Positions 1-8,641 of a stretch of DNA of 48,276 nucleotides are shown one piece after another. Both the position numbers and the translations under genes were made by a program. The notes under the pieces are model-generated. The model ran no database searches. It was given only the letters and a program-made list of their open reading frames with translations, and had not been told where the DNA came from. Within the stretch, counting starts at the first letter, position 1, and every line of letters starts with the position of its first letter. Origin of the DNA: a virus; the IMG/VR virus record IMGVR_UViG_3300042987_001511, positions 1 to 48,276 of that record. One strand, written 5' to 3'.

Positions 1-1722
1 GCCTCTTGCTCTCCAAAGATTTCTAAAGAAGGGCCACATTTCGTTTACTAATGTGTCAGCGAAGGGATTGATGTTTGGCTTGATGATATTATAATCAAAC
101 TTTTCATATTCAATATCACGCATTGTACTTGGGTTATCAAGTATGATATGATAATGATCCTTTTCTAATGCTGTGCGTACAGGGTAACTGATAGGTACAT
201 CAGTGCAACCCCTAAAGAAGTCTAACCACATATGTATGCACTTCACACGTGTCATAACATGTGTGCCACCCATCTTTAAATCTTTAGTGATCCAGTGATT
301 CTGATACTTGTGCCAACTGATATTAAACTTGTCAGGATTTTGTCCAACGATTGTTTCGGGACCTAATCCATATCCTACACCCAAACCTGCGTTATTCATG
401 TTATTGTTTTTCATACGCCACATGAATGTCATTGTGTCGCTATAGTCTTGTAAATCTTCTGTGGGAAATCCAACGATCCAGTTAGTTGCGGCCCATATTC
501 CAACCTTCTTGCAGTCAATGAAGTTCTGTTCCATCTCCTGAATAGTAACACCTTTGCTCATATCATCAAGTACTTTTTGACTACCTGATTCACAACCAAA
601 GTTAAACATGATACATCCACCGTCGGCTAGGTCTTGTAGATATTCTAAATCCATGCGACCATCGCAACGAGCATAACCTGTCCAACGAACTTTTAGACCC
701 TTTGCTTTAAGTGCTAGTGCAAATGCTCTAAGTTCTTTAACGTTACCATTGATAAGACTATCAATGAACCAAATAATATCTGTACCCTTATTATAGTACA
801 ACCATTCTACTTCTGTAACTAAGTCAACACTTTGACGTTGACGATACTTCCAAAAGTGCGTTTCTTCGCAGAATGTACACTTAGCAGTACATCCACGACT
901 AATTTCACTATTGACTCCGTTAGGAACTTCATACTGACTAAAATCAATACTTTCATAGTCAGGCATAGGAAGACCATTAATGTTGATACGTTGATCTTCA
1001 GGCTGTGTCAATACTCTAGGTGCACCTGTATGTTCTGCTCCTGCTTCAATTTCATCAAGCATAACAAGTAGATTCTGTTCACCCTCACCAATGATAACAT
1101 AGTCATAATACTTTTGAATAGGGAACCAACTCTTATGTACATTAGGTCCACCAACAGCAATCTTAATATGAGGTGCTCTGCGTTTAATCTCTTGGCACAT
1201 CCACTTACTAGGCTCTTCGCTGATGTAATAGATACTAAAGCCTACTACTTGCGGATCCATAGCAATAATCTTATCCACTGCTTCGCTTAGTATAGGTTCT
1301 AGTACAGGATGAATATCATTCATGTAGGTATCACCTAACCAATGCCAACTGCTTGATGGATCCCAAAGTCTAAAAGGCAATTTCTTGTTTGGCCACCAAT
1401 CATCACGGAAAGCATTATATGCTTTGACGTTTAAGTCCATGATATGAGTTTCATATCCTGCACTTTTTGCAACTCCACTAAGTCTAGCAAGACTAAAAGG
1501 AGGCATATAAGGTGACCACTCAGGACATAACACTAATACAAGTTTAGTATTACGTGTTTTATAATCTACATAAACAGGTGTTAAATTCTTTTGAAGTGTT
1601 TGTTTCGCATAAGGTGCAATAGCCTCCATCATGCTACGATGGCGTGCATCTGCTATATCTTCAGTTGGTTTCTCATGTGGTTTAAGTTCATCAACCGCAA
1701 GGTGCCTTAACGTGAAATCCAA
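1..1722 (-). CDS. Radical SAM protein with B12-binding-type N-terminal domain (3' end outside window)
   Basis: Reading the minus strand from 1722 gives 574 codons with no stop before the window edge, so the C-terminus is missing. An in-frame TAG lies at 1732-1734. The first usable start is TTG at 1720-1722, six bases after an AGGAG at 1729-1733; the next ATG is some 30 codons further in. Residues from about 60 to 230 look like a cobalamin-binding Rossmann domain (VVGFSIYYIS, VGGPNVHKSW, IIGEGEQN). The radical SAM CxxxCxxC is C278, C282, C285 in RGCTAKCTFCEE, followed by WFIDSLINGN and NFGCESGSQKVL, which are typical of the B12-binding radical SAM family. Such enzymes methylate or rearrange unactivated carbons; the substrate here is unknown. 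It is the last gene seen of a cassette that includes sugar-nucleotide enzymes, 16 bases after the gene at 1739. Family sure, function open. Confidence 0.9.
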   Translation of the reverse strand, partial: MDFTLRHLAVDELKPHEKPTEDIADARHRSMMEAIAPYAKQTLQKNLTPVYVDYKTRNTKLVLVLCPEWSPYMPPFSLARLSGVAKSAGYETHIMDLNVKAYNAFRDDWWPNKKLPFRLWDPSSSWHWLGDTYMNDIHPVLEPILSEAVDKIIAMDPQVVGFSIYYISEEPSKWMCQEIKRRAPHIKIAVGGPNVHKSWFPIQKYYDYVIIGEGEQNLLVMLDEIEAGAEHTGAPRVLTQPEDQRININGLPMPDYESIDFSQYEVPNGVNSEISRGCTAKCTFCEETHFWKYRQRQSVDLVTEVEWLYYNKGTDIIWFIDSLINGNVKELRAFALALKAKGLKVRWTGYARCDGRMDLEYLQDLADGGCIMFNFGCESGSQKVLDDMSKGVTIQEMEQNFIDCKKVGIWAATNWIVGFPTEDLQDYSDTMTFMWRMKNNNMNNAGLGVGYGLGPETIVGQNPDKFNISWHKYQNHWITKDLKMGGTHVMTRVKCIHMWLDFFRGCTDVPISYPVRTALEKDHYHIILDNPSTMRDIEYEKFDYNIIKPNINPFADTLVNEMWPFFRNLWRARG

Positions 1723-1738
1723 AACTATCTCCTATTGT

Positions 1739-3694
1739 TTATTTAATCGGACCCTTAAAGTGCATTATAACATGCCTTGAATGTCCTGTCGAGTGTGTTT
1801 CTGGATATTCGTAAGAATTTATGTATCTTAAACCTGCTAATTTACCCAAATGTACTAAGGAATCGTAATGTAAATTCTCTATTAGGTATATATCTGCATC
1901 AGATTGTAAATGCGGAATAATATTCTCCATAAATTCTTTATGAATTGTCCAATTAGAATCAACAATTAATCTAGCAGAATTTAATGCTGCCTTAGGGTCT
2001 TGCCCTTCATCAATCATACCTTTAACTATTGAGTCAAGGTCGGGGGCGTGGGGTGGATTAGAAATTACTAAGTCCCATAATTCATGTTTAGGTATCTCGC
2101 TTATTGTTGGGCTTACATAACCTGTGACATAATGTGTTAAATTATTTCTTTTTGCATTGTCTAAACAAGTTTCAATTGCCTTAGGATGATAGTCTGAGAA
2201 TACGATATGATTACATACACTCATACCTAAACTTTCAAATCCTAAAACACCAAACCCTGAACACCATTCAAATGCACGATTGTATGTGTACTTGCCTGTT
2301 CTTCTTATTGTTTCAATTAAGAAATCTTTATATTCTAATCCTCCACCATTAAACATCAATGGTGATTTTACTTTGATACCACTGTTTAACTGCCATTCTC
2401 TTTCAATTTTAGCAGAGTCAAGTAAATCTACATCTATAGGAACTAATTCTACTTTTGCGCCATTAGGTGCGGTGTGAGTAAAAACTTTAAAATCCTTTAA
2501 CTCTGATACATCTGATTTCTTTCTAGTATCACCGTAATGAATGACCTTAACATTACTTTGTTTTAATTTTCTCCAAGGGTCAATTACTGTAACTTGTTTT
2601 GGGAACACTATCTGTTCTACATATTCTTCCCAATAACCAATTAGGTAAACGTTAGTCCATTCTGTTTTTAAATCATTATCACCGGTATGGATATCATAGT
2701 AATTTACTGTACCACCATGTTTCTCAACATAATGTCCAACTAACATACTAGCACTACCGTTAGTGTAGTGTACTTTAGGTTTGTATGCCTTACCAACTAT
2801 CGTAACGTTCTTACCATGCTCTAAACATTTTAGTGCCATGTTTTCTGCTTGAACTTCACGTGCTTTCATAATAGCGTCAAACAAATCATAGCCCAAATCT
2901 AAACGTTCTGCTAAGTATCGCAATGCAATATTATCACGTGGATGACATGCGCCTGCATCGCCCAACCCTGCTTTCATATACGCAGGACCCATAATTCTAT
3001 ATGTACTATTTGCTAATGCATTGGTTACTATATCAACATTGATATTACCATTACGTTCTGCAACGTCTTGTATCATATTGACTAATGCCAATTTGGTGCT
3101 GATGAATGTATTGTAGAAAATCTTAATTGATTCTGCTTCGTCCCATGTACCAACTTCATATCTAGGATTATTCTGCATAAATCCCTTGTAAAAGTCAATC
3201 AATTCTTTAGCATCGCCGGTTACTGATCCATCATCAGTTCCTATGATGACCATTTCAGGATTAGTCATATCCCATTTGATTGTCCCCATAGCAATAAGAT
3301 ATGGGTTGTAGATGAAACGTGCATTTGTGATACATGGTTCAAGTTGATTTCTAACTGTTCCAGGTAATACTGTACTGATTAGTACTACTAGTTGATTCTT
3401 AGTAACATGTGCGTTGACTTCGTTTAATATACCTTTAACTATTGAATAGTCAAAATCTTTATTTGGTAAATGACTAGTAGGTGTTTCACCGCCATATATA
3501 GGATCATGAGGAGTGGGTGCGGCTATAAAAATTAAATCTCTATCTTCTACCGCTTCTTTTATTGTGCCTTTCATTGGGAACATTGGGTTACGAACTTCAA
3601 CGTCATACCCAATAACATCATGTCCTGCTTCGAACATAACTTCGGCACAATCTTGTCCCAATTTACCCACACCTATCATTGCTACTTTTTTCAT
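1739..3694 (-). CDS. Fusion of nucleotide-sugar dehydrogenase and class I methyltransferase
   Basis: This 651-residue protein has two parts. The N-terminal ~390 residues follow the UDP-glucose/GDP-mannose dehydrogenase plan: NAD loop IGVGKLG (G8, G10, G13), APTPHDP, ISTVLPGT, the active-site block GDAGACHPRDN with the expected catalytic Cys at 250, and a C-terminal sugar-nucleotide-binding part (VGKAYKPK, then VTVIDPWR). The C-terminal ~250 residues resemble a SAM methyltransferase, with an AdoMet loop near 475 (EWCSGFGVLGFE), an acidic strand end (FSDYHPKA) and NPPH at 546-549, the motif IV form of N- and O-directed class I enzymes. Dehydrogenases of this family normally end near 390-450 residues, so the fusion is unusual. 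Inference: oxidation of an NDP-hexose to the uronic acid, with methylation of the same or a partner sugar. The start has a GAGGAA Shine-Dalgarno and a perfect TATAAATA 18 bases upstream. Confidence 0.88.
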   Translation of the reverse strand: MKKVAMIGVGKLGQDCAEVMFEAGHDVIGYDVEVRNPMFPMKGTIKEAVEDRDLIFIAAPTPHDPIYGGETPTSHLPNKDFDYSIVKGILNEVNAHVTKNQLVVLISTVLPGTVRNQLEPCITNARFIYNPYLIAMGTIKWDMTNPEMVIIGTDDGSVTGDAKELIDFYKGFMQNNPRYEVGTWDEAESIKIFYNTFISTKLALVNMIQDVAERNGNINVDIVTNALANSTYRIMGPAYMKAGLGDAGACHPRDNIALRYLAERLDLGYDLFDAIMKAREVQAENMALKCLEHGKNVTIVGKAYKPKVHYTNGSASMLVGHYVEKHGGTVNYYDIHTGDNDLKTEWTNVYLIGYWEEYVEQIVFPKQVTVIDPWRKLKQSNVKVIHYGDTRKKSDVSELKDFKVFTHTAPNGAKVELVPIDVDLLDSAKIEREWQLNSGIKVKSPLMFNGGGLEYKDFLIETIRRTGKYTYNRAFEWCSGFGVLGFESLGMSVCNHIVFSDYHPKAIETCLDNAKRNNLTHYVTGYVSPTISEIPKHELWDLVISNPPHAPDLDSIVKGMIDEGQDPKAALNSARLIVDSNWTIHKEFMENIIPHLQSDADIYLIENLHYDSLVHLGKLAGLRYINSYEYPETHSTGHSRHVIMHFKGPIK

Positions 3695-3712
3695 AAATTC
3701 CTCAATTTTTAA

Positions 3713-3720
3713 TATTTATA
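3713..3720 (-). promoter_or_regulatory. T4-type late promoter octamer TATAAATA
   Basis: On the minus strand the sequence reads TATAAATA, an exact match to the T4 late promoter consensus. It lies 18 bases before the ATG at 3694, leaving room for a leader carrying GAGGAA. The TAA stop of the upstream gene (3716-3718) is bases 3-5 of the octamer, so promoter and stop codon share bases. Confidence 0.65.
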
Positions 3721-4855
3721 GGGCTCTAACAAACTCAGGTTTTTTTGTTCTCATCATTTTACTGTTGAACTCAAGTATTTTCTTAACGTTTTGTTGAAAA
3801 TCATATACCTGTTTGTCTGTCATATTGGCAATTCTTTCCACCTCATCCATAACTCTTTTAAATCTTAATGCATCATCTTCAATATCATCATAAGATTCAT
3901 CTATATAAGGTGAAAATGTTCTATAACCCAAATGCCTTATATCCTTTAAAAAATGGGGTGTTGTCAACATTATGAATGGATGAAATGCTTGAAAGGCTTT
4001 CCATGTCTTTTCTGTAGCAAACGTGCAAGGCTGTGTGAGTCTATCTCTAAAATTAAATTTAATAGGATCTTTACTAGTGAACATTGTCTCATTTATTAAT
4101 GACACCACTGTGTCTTTATATAATTTTCTATCTGAATCATTAATAATGTATGCATTTTTTATGTCACTATCCAACGTAAGTTTCATTGGGAAAAGATGTT
4201 TATGCTTTTCCAATATGTCGGGATATCCTAAAACATTATCACCTAACATTCTACGCATTTCGAGGAAATTTGCATTAGTTAAATCAAATGGAGTTGGATT
4301 AATAGAAACATATGCTTTATCAAATATGTTTCTTTTAAACATTTCTAATACTGATGCCATACGATGTACTCTAGCAATACCATTGAAACATAGTATGCGT
4401 TTAGTTTTAGGGTTGAAATCTATTTCAAACGGTAGTAAGTTTGGTACGTTGTGTGTTTCCCAATAACTATCTGTCCACAGTGGGAACAGATGCCAATCGT
4501 TTTCCAAACAAGTATTTTTGTAAACATCTATTAATCTAGGGCAGTTAACTGCTCCTGACACAACATTGAATTGTTCAAGATTTATCTTACACTTTTTTGC
4601 CAATTCATTAAAAATTATATTAACGTTTTTTAAAAAACCATGTTGCAAACCTTCAGATTGATGGTTAAAATAAATTTTTATACGATTGTTTTTTATAAAC
4701 TTCTCAAGTAAAAAATCTACAAAAACATGTGTATTATTGTCGGCGCTATTATTTAAGTGTCTAGTAACTACAATTATGTGATCTAATGGAACTCCGGTAT
4801 GTTTAGATACCATGTATTTCATATAGATATTTTCATCTTCAATCTCTATACTCAT
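3716..4855 (-). CDS. Glycosyltransferase-like protein, paralogue of 8638-9990
   Basis: The protein has 379 residues and no membrane segment. Two blocks are shared with the 450-residue protein at 8638-9990: a central RILCFNGIARVHR (about 152-165; the partner has LFLMWNRRFRTHR) and a C-terminal stretch from about 279 (ATEKTWKAFQAFHPFIM, then GYRTF and YDDIEDD near 321; the partner has LTEKSFKPLKEKHPFII, GFKTF, YDDIEDP). The C-terminal block resembles the nucleotide-sugar-binding half of GT-B enzymes, in particular fucosyltransferase-like (GT10-type) proteins often found beside phage and marine bacterial glycan genes. That assignment rests on remembered family patterns. The start overlaps the preceding stop as ATGA (4852-4855), indicating translational coupling with the radical SAM gene. 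An acceptor cannot be named. Confidence 0.75.
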   Translation of the reverse strand: MSIEIEDENIYMKYMVSKHTGVPLDHIIVVTRHLNNSADNNTHVFVDFLLEKFIKNNRIKIYFNHQSEGLQHGFLKNVNIIFNELAKKCKINLEQFNVVSGAVNCPRLIDVYKNTCLENDWHLFPLWTDSYWETHNVPNLLPFEIDFNPKTKRILCFNGIARVHRMASVLEMFKRNIFDKAYVSINPTPFDLTNANFLEMRRMLGDNVLGYPDILEKHKHLFPMKLTLDSDIKNAYIINDSDRKLYKDTVVSLINETMFTSKDPIKFNFRDRLTQPCTFATEKTWKAFQAFHPFIMLTTPHFLKDIRHLGYRTFSPYIDESYDDIEDDALRFKRVMDEVERIANMTDKQVYDFQQNVKKILEFNSKMMRTKKPEFVRAL

Positions 4856-6780
4856 TTTTTAGTAATCCATGATTTTCCAAAATTTCTGCGTCTAGCAAAA
4901 AATATCTGCTCACAGAATCGTTGTAACGACTGGTGTTTATCTTCGGGAAAATCAAATTCATAAACACAGGGTGTATTTAATTCTGCTATATCCTGCACAT
5001 ATCCTGGAATATCATGTTTAAAATTTAGTAACTTAGGATAGTTAGAACAGTCCTTATAGTCGATAAGATATGTACGTTGGAATAGCATTAGTTCTTGCAA
5101 TAATGATTCTTCTATTGTGAACTCACTACGTAAAAAATCTTCAACTACATCAAAAATATGACTGTGCTTTCCTTCACTGTGTAGATTAATTGTAGTACTA
5201 TGGACTAGATTCCAACCATGTATCTCCATACCTTGTATAGGGATATGGTCAATAAGTCCATGTTTAGACCAATTACCATAGTGGTCTGCGATTCTGTCTA
5301 CTTCACTCTTTAACCATTCATCTTTCTGTATGTGGTTCCAAAGTTTATCATAGAACTCTCTATATTCAATACCTTGTTGTTTATATAATACTCTACTAAT
5401 ATAATTTGTTATGCCGTTGATATGAAAGGTATTTTGAAACCAACTTATAAGTTGCGCTTGTGTCATTTTCTCTTTAGGTAAATCTCTAGTAGAGATTACA
5501 ACTTCTACACCTTCACGTAATTCATGTTCGTTATAAGTACCAACAAGATAATCATAAACAACACGACCTTCTAACTTATATAGGCCACGTTGTGTCAAAT
5601 TCATTTCAGCATTCTCAAGCAACTGTGCTTGATAAATCGTGATACCAGTATGGTTACCGCTCTTGTATAACTTAAAGAAGTTTTCTTTCCAACTCTCTAA
5701 TGTCTCTCCTGGTAACCCTAATATTAATTCAGTGTAAAGAGGAATGTTATGCTCTTCACACATTTTGAATACTTCTTCAATCTTATTCATTTCAAGATTC
5801 TTACGTTTGATAATATCAAGCACATTATCATCCATTGTCTGAACTGATAAGTTTAGACCAATCTTACTTCCACCTTCGTAAATCAATTTACGAACAATTT
5901 CAACAACTTCTTGTTTTTGATTCTTTGCCCATGCAATCGTATATGCCTTTGGATTACCATATGTCTTTTGCGTTTCAATAAGTTTGTCAGCGATTAACAT
6001 ATCACGTTCAGGGAATATACCAAAGTTAGCATCAGTGATGCTTACAAAGTCTAACCCTTTTTTGCCTATCCATTCTAGTTCAGCATATACACGTTCAAGG
6101 TTAAACTTCTTAACTTTATTGTATGTAAGACTTCCCCAATCACAAAATGTACATGCATAGGGGCAACCACGATTTGTTTCTAAAGTTGCGTTCCAACGTA
6201 TCTCAGGGTGCTTCGCCATTAACTTGTCAAATATACCTGTCAAATAAGGACTAGGTATCTTATCTAAGTCATCTATACGTGGGCTACTGCCAGTGTCTAT
6301 AGTTTCACCGTTGTTATTAATTAGTAAGCCGGGGATTGATTTAAAGTCAGGCTCAGGTAATATTAGATTTTCTAATATCTTTCTAAAAGTAATTTCGCCT
6401 TCAAGTTTAACACATACATCAATAAAGGGATACTTTTTAAAGAAGTCAGGCTTCTCAATAGGATACTCAGGTCCACCTGCTATAATAAAAATATTAGGAT
6501 TAGCCTTCTTTAGTTCTCTACCTAGTACTGCGCTATAACTACGATTCCAAATGTAGGTACTGAACCCTACAATATCACTATCTTTAAGTAATTCTACTGC
6601 TTCTTCTATTAAGTCTCTTCGCCATATAAAGTCACCCAACTCAAAGTTATCATTGATATGAGGAAACTGTACTACATAACTCCATAGGACAGCAGGACTA
6701 TAAGGAAGATAATATGCATTAAATTCCTTAGGTCCTTGTTGGAAGTTAGGGCTAACAAAACTTATTTTCTTTTTAGACAT
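4852..6780 (-). CDS. Radical SAM protein with B12-binding-type N-terminal domain
   Basis: ATG at 6780 (642 residues) is preferred over an in-frame GTG six bases upstream, which would only add two residues and overlap the previous gene further. The N-terminal ~150 residues form a Rossmann-like B12-binding-type domain (DIVGFSTYIW, IIAGGPEYP, VKLEGEITF). No DxHxxG cobalamin ligand motif is visible, so B12 may be bound without a lower His ligand or not at all. The 4Fe-4S cysteines are C206, C210, C213 in RGCPYACTFCDWG, followed by FVSITDANFG and ELILGLPGET, typical of this radical SAM class. A further ~250 residues after the core (ending near GKSWITKK) are unassigned. It overlaps the SGNH gene by 8 bases and is coupled by ATGA to the glycosyltransferase-like gene at 3716. 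Substrate unknown; a glycan is likely from context. Confidence 0.9.
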   Translation of the reverse strand: MSKKKISFVSPNFQQGPKEFNAYYLPYSPAVLWSYVVQFPHINDNFELGDFIWRRDLIEEAVELLKDSDIVGFSTYIWNRSYSAVLGRELKKANPNIFIIAGGPEYPIEKPDFFKKYPFIDVCVKLEGEITFRKILENLILPEPDFKSIPGLLINNNGETIDTGSSPRIDDLDKIPSPYLTGIFDKLMAKHPEIRWNATLETNRGCPYACTFCDWGSLTYNKVKKFNLERVYAELEWIGKKGLDFVSITDANFGIFPERDMLIADKLIETQKTYGNPKAYTIAWAKNQKQEVVEIVRKLIYEGGSKIGLNLSVQTMDDNVLDIIKRKNLEMNKIEEVFKMCEEHNIPLYTELILGLPGETLESWKENFFKLYKSGNHTGITIYQAQLLENAEMNLTQRGLYKLEGRVVYDYLVGTYNEHELREGVEVVISTRDLPKEKMTQAQLISWFQNTFHINGITNYISRVLYKQQGIEYREFYDKLWNHIQKDEWLKSEVDRIADHYGNWSKHGLIDHIPIQGMEIHGWNLVHSTTINLHSEGKHSHIFDVVEDFLRSEFTIEESLLQELMLFQRTYLIDYKDCSNYPKLLNFKHDIPGYVQDIAELNTPCVYEFDFPEDKHQSLQRFCEQIFFARRRNFGKSWITKK

Positions 6781-7648
6781 ACCCACGCAATCTTATAAAT
6801 CTAGCCAACTCTTCAGCGACCACTTTGTACCCTTCTATGGTTGGATGTGCGCCTTGACAGTTGGTTAAGTATTTAGCGGGCCAATCTCTATTATAATACA
6901 CTTGATGATATGCTCCCCAATCTTCGGGTTTTAATATACCATCTAATTCTACTAATTTTTGAATCATTGCAGAATAAGGTGTAGTGTCATGTAAAAAAGT
7001 ATTCCAATCAAACTTGTCTGCTATATATCCTGCATGCTCACGTAAGTAATGCTTAACTCCCCTGTGCTGTTGGTTAAATCCATTTGCAACAACAACTTGA
7101 AAGTTGTGTGCTTTAGCAAAAGTTTGTAAATCTAATAATGCCATCATTTGTTCACTTGCAACAAATTGATCACTCCAAAGCATACGTTCATATGCTGCCC
7201 ATAATGGTTCTTCTGCACCACCATTACCTGAGAATGGCCACATTGTACGCCATTTGTAATGTACGTACTCACCGTTGCTATATCCATCGTCTTGATTACG
7301 TTGATGCTTAGGATGCTGTTGAAAGAAGTCAAAGCGTTCAAATCCGCTTTGCATTAATACAATAAGTCCTGTACTATTATTCCAATCTATTCTATCGCAA
7401 AAGTGCAATTGGTGAACAGCGGCACGATTACCTATACCACGTGCCCCTAAATTCATAGGAGTATACTCAGGGAAATGATCCCTGCACAATACATTTACCC
7501 AACTGTTCTCATGTTCATAGTGACGCAAATGATAATCATCTACACCACGTAGTTGTACTCTACCGTTATATTCTTTCCATATTTCTTCTGGGTAGCCGCC
7601 TTCACCTTGAGTCCAACTACATCCTAATCCAATTATATACTTTTTCAT
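6773..7648 (-). CDS. SGNH/GDSL-hydrolase-like protein
   Basis: The 291-residue protein begins with IIGLGCSWTQGEG, which fits SGNH block I with Ser11 as nucleophile in the form GxSxTxGEG common in phage proteins. A second block, NLGARGIGNRAAV, fits the Gly/Asn oxyanion region. GAHPTIEGYKVVAEEL near the C-terminus supplies the block V His (His268) followed by the usual GY helix. No signal peptide is present, so it acts in the cytoplasm or on a virion component. Known members are esterases, acyltransferases or O-deacetylases acting on lipids or carbohydrates. Here the neighbours are a GDP-sugar epimerase (15-base gap) and a B12-type radical SAM gene (8-base overlap), favouring a sugar O-acyl or O-acetyl group as substrate. 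Family moderately sure, substrate inferred. Confidence 0.72.
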   Translation of the reverse strand: MKKYIIGLGCSWTQGEGGYPEEIWKEYNGRVQLRGVDDYHLRHYEHENSWVNVLCRDHFPEYTPMNLGARGIGNRAAVHQLHFCDRIDWNNSTGLIVLMQSGFERFDFFQQHPKHQRNQDDGYSNGEYVHYKWRTMWPFSGNGGAEEPLWAAYERMLWSDQFVASEQMMALLDLQTFAKAHNFQVVVANGFNQQHRGVKHYLREHAGYIADKFDWNTFLHDTTPYSAMIQKLVELDGILKPEDWGAYHQVYYNRDWPAKYLTNCQGAHPTIEGYKVVAEELARFIRLRGYV

Positions 7649-7663
7649 TGTTTATCCGTTAGG

Positions 7664-8641
7664 TTAATCATGATCAGGAACATGATTGTTTATTTGCTCC
7701 TGTATCCAGTCATATGTTATTTTTAGACCGTATTCTAAATCTTCGTCGGGCGCCCAACCAACCAATGCTCTAATCATTGTGTTGTCGCTGTTGCGTCCCA
7801 TAACTCCCATTGGGCCTGGTATATTTTTTATCAACACTGTCTTGTCAGCAATACGTGCGATTAGTAACACTAAATCGTTTATACTAATCATTCTTGTACT
7901 ACCTAAATTAACAGGTTCTTCACAGTTACTTTCCATTATTTTCTGAATGCCAGTTATACATTCGTCAATGAATAGAAAACTACGTGTTTGAATACCTGGT
8001 CCCCAAACTTCTACTATACCACCTTCATCACACATTGCTACCTTACGACATAAGGCAGCAGGCGCTTTTTCTTTACCATTGTTCCAACTACCTTTAGGAC
8101 CATATATGTTATGAAAACGTGCTATGCGTACACGTAAGCCATAATTTTTAGCATACGTCATGTATAGGCGTTCACTAAACAATTTTTCCCAACCATATTC
8201 GCTATCTGGATTAGCAGGATATGCACTTTCTTCAGTACATAGTGGATTGTCAGGATCCTCTTGATTATGTGAGGGGTACATACATGCACTAGAACTATAG
8301 AAAACATTCTTAACCTTTTTTGCTACCATTTCGTGCAATATGTTAAGGTTAATTTGACAACTGTTGTGCATTATATCAGCGTCATGCTCGCCTGTAAAGA
8401 TATAGCCGGCGCCGCCCATATCAGCGGCTAGTTGATAAATTTCATCTATGTCACTGGTAATTAATTTGCGTACATTTTCTTGTTCACGCAAGTCCATAAT
8501 GTGAAACTCATCGGCTACAGTTTTTTCATACAATGGATGTTTTAGATCCGCGCCAATAATATAATGGCCCTGCTCTTTGAATGTTTTTACTAAATGTGAT
8601 CCAATGAATCCACCAGCACCGCAAATTAAAATCTTTTTCAT
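7664..8641 (-). CDS. gme: GDP-mannose 3,5-epimerase (extended SDR)
   Basis: The 325-residue protein starts with the extended-SDR NAD motif GAGGFIGSHL (8-17). It carries SSSACMYP, where Cys120 matches the catalytic Cys of plant GDP-mannose 3,5-epimerase, and the Tyr149/Lys153 pair in EYGWEKLFSE. The stretches HNIYGPKGSW, EKAPAALCRKV, QTRSFLFIDEC and IPGPMGVMGRNSDNT are hallmarks of that enzyme rather than of generic UDP-galactose epimerases. It would convert GDP-D-mannose to GDP-L-galactose (and GDP-L-gulose), giving an L-sugar donor for the neighbouring glycosyltransferase-like proteins. The start overlaps the stop of the 450-residue gene as ATGA (8638-8641). Reaction assigned by motif match; the actual product in this phage is inferred. 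Confidence 0.9.
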   Translation of the reverse strand: MKKILICGAGGFIGSHLVKTFKEQGHYIIGADLKHPLYEKTVADEFHIMDLREQENVRKLITSDIDEIYQLAADMGGAGYIFTGEHDADIMHNSCQINLNILHEMVAKKVKNVFYSSSACMYPSHNQEDPDNPLCTEESAYPANPDSEYGWEKLFSERLYMTYAKNYGLRVRIARFHNIYGPKGSWNNGKEKAPAALCRKVAMCDEGGIVEVWGPGIQTRSFLFIDECITGIQKIMESNCEEPVNLGSTRMISINDLVLLIARIADKTVLIKNIPGPMGVMGRNSDNTMIRALVGWAPDEDLEYGLKITYDWIQEQINNHVPDHD

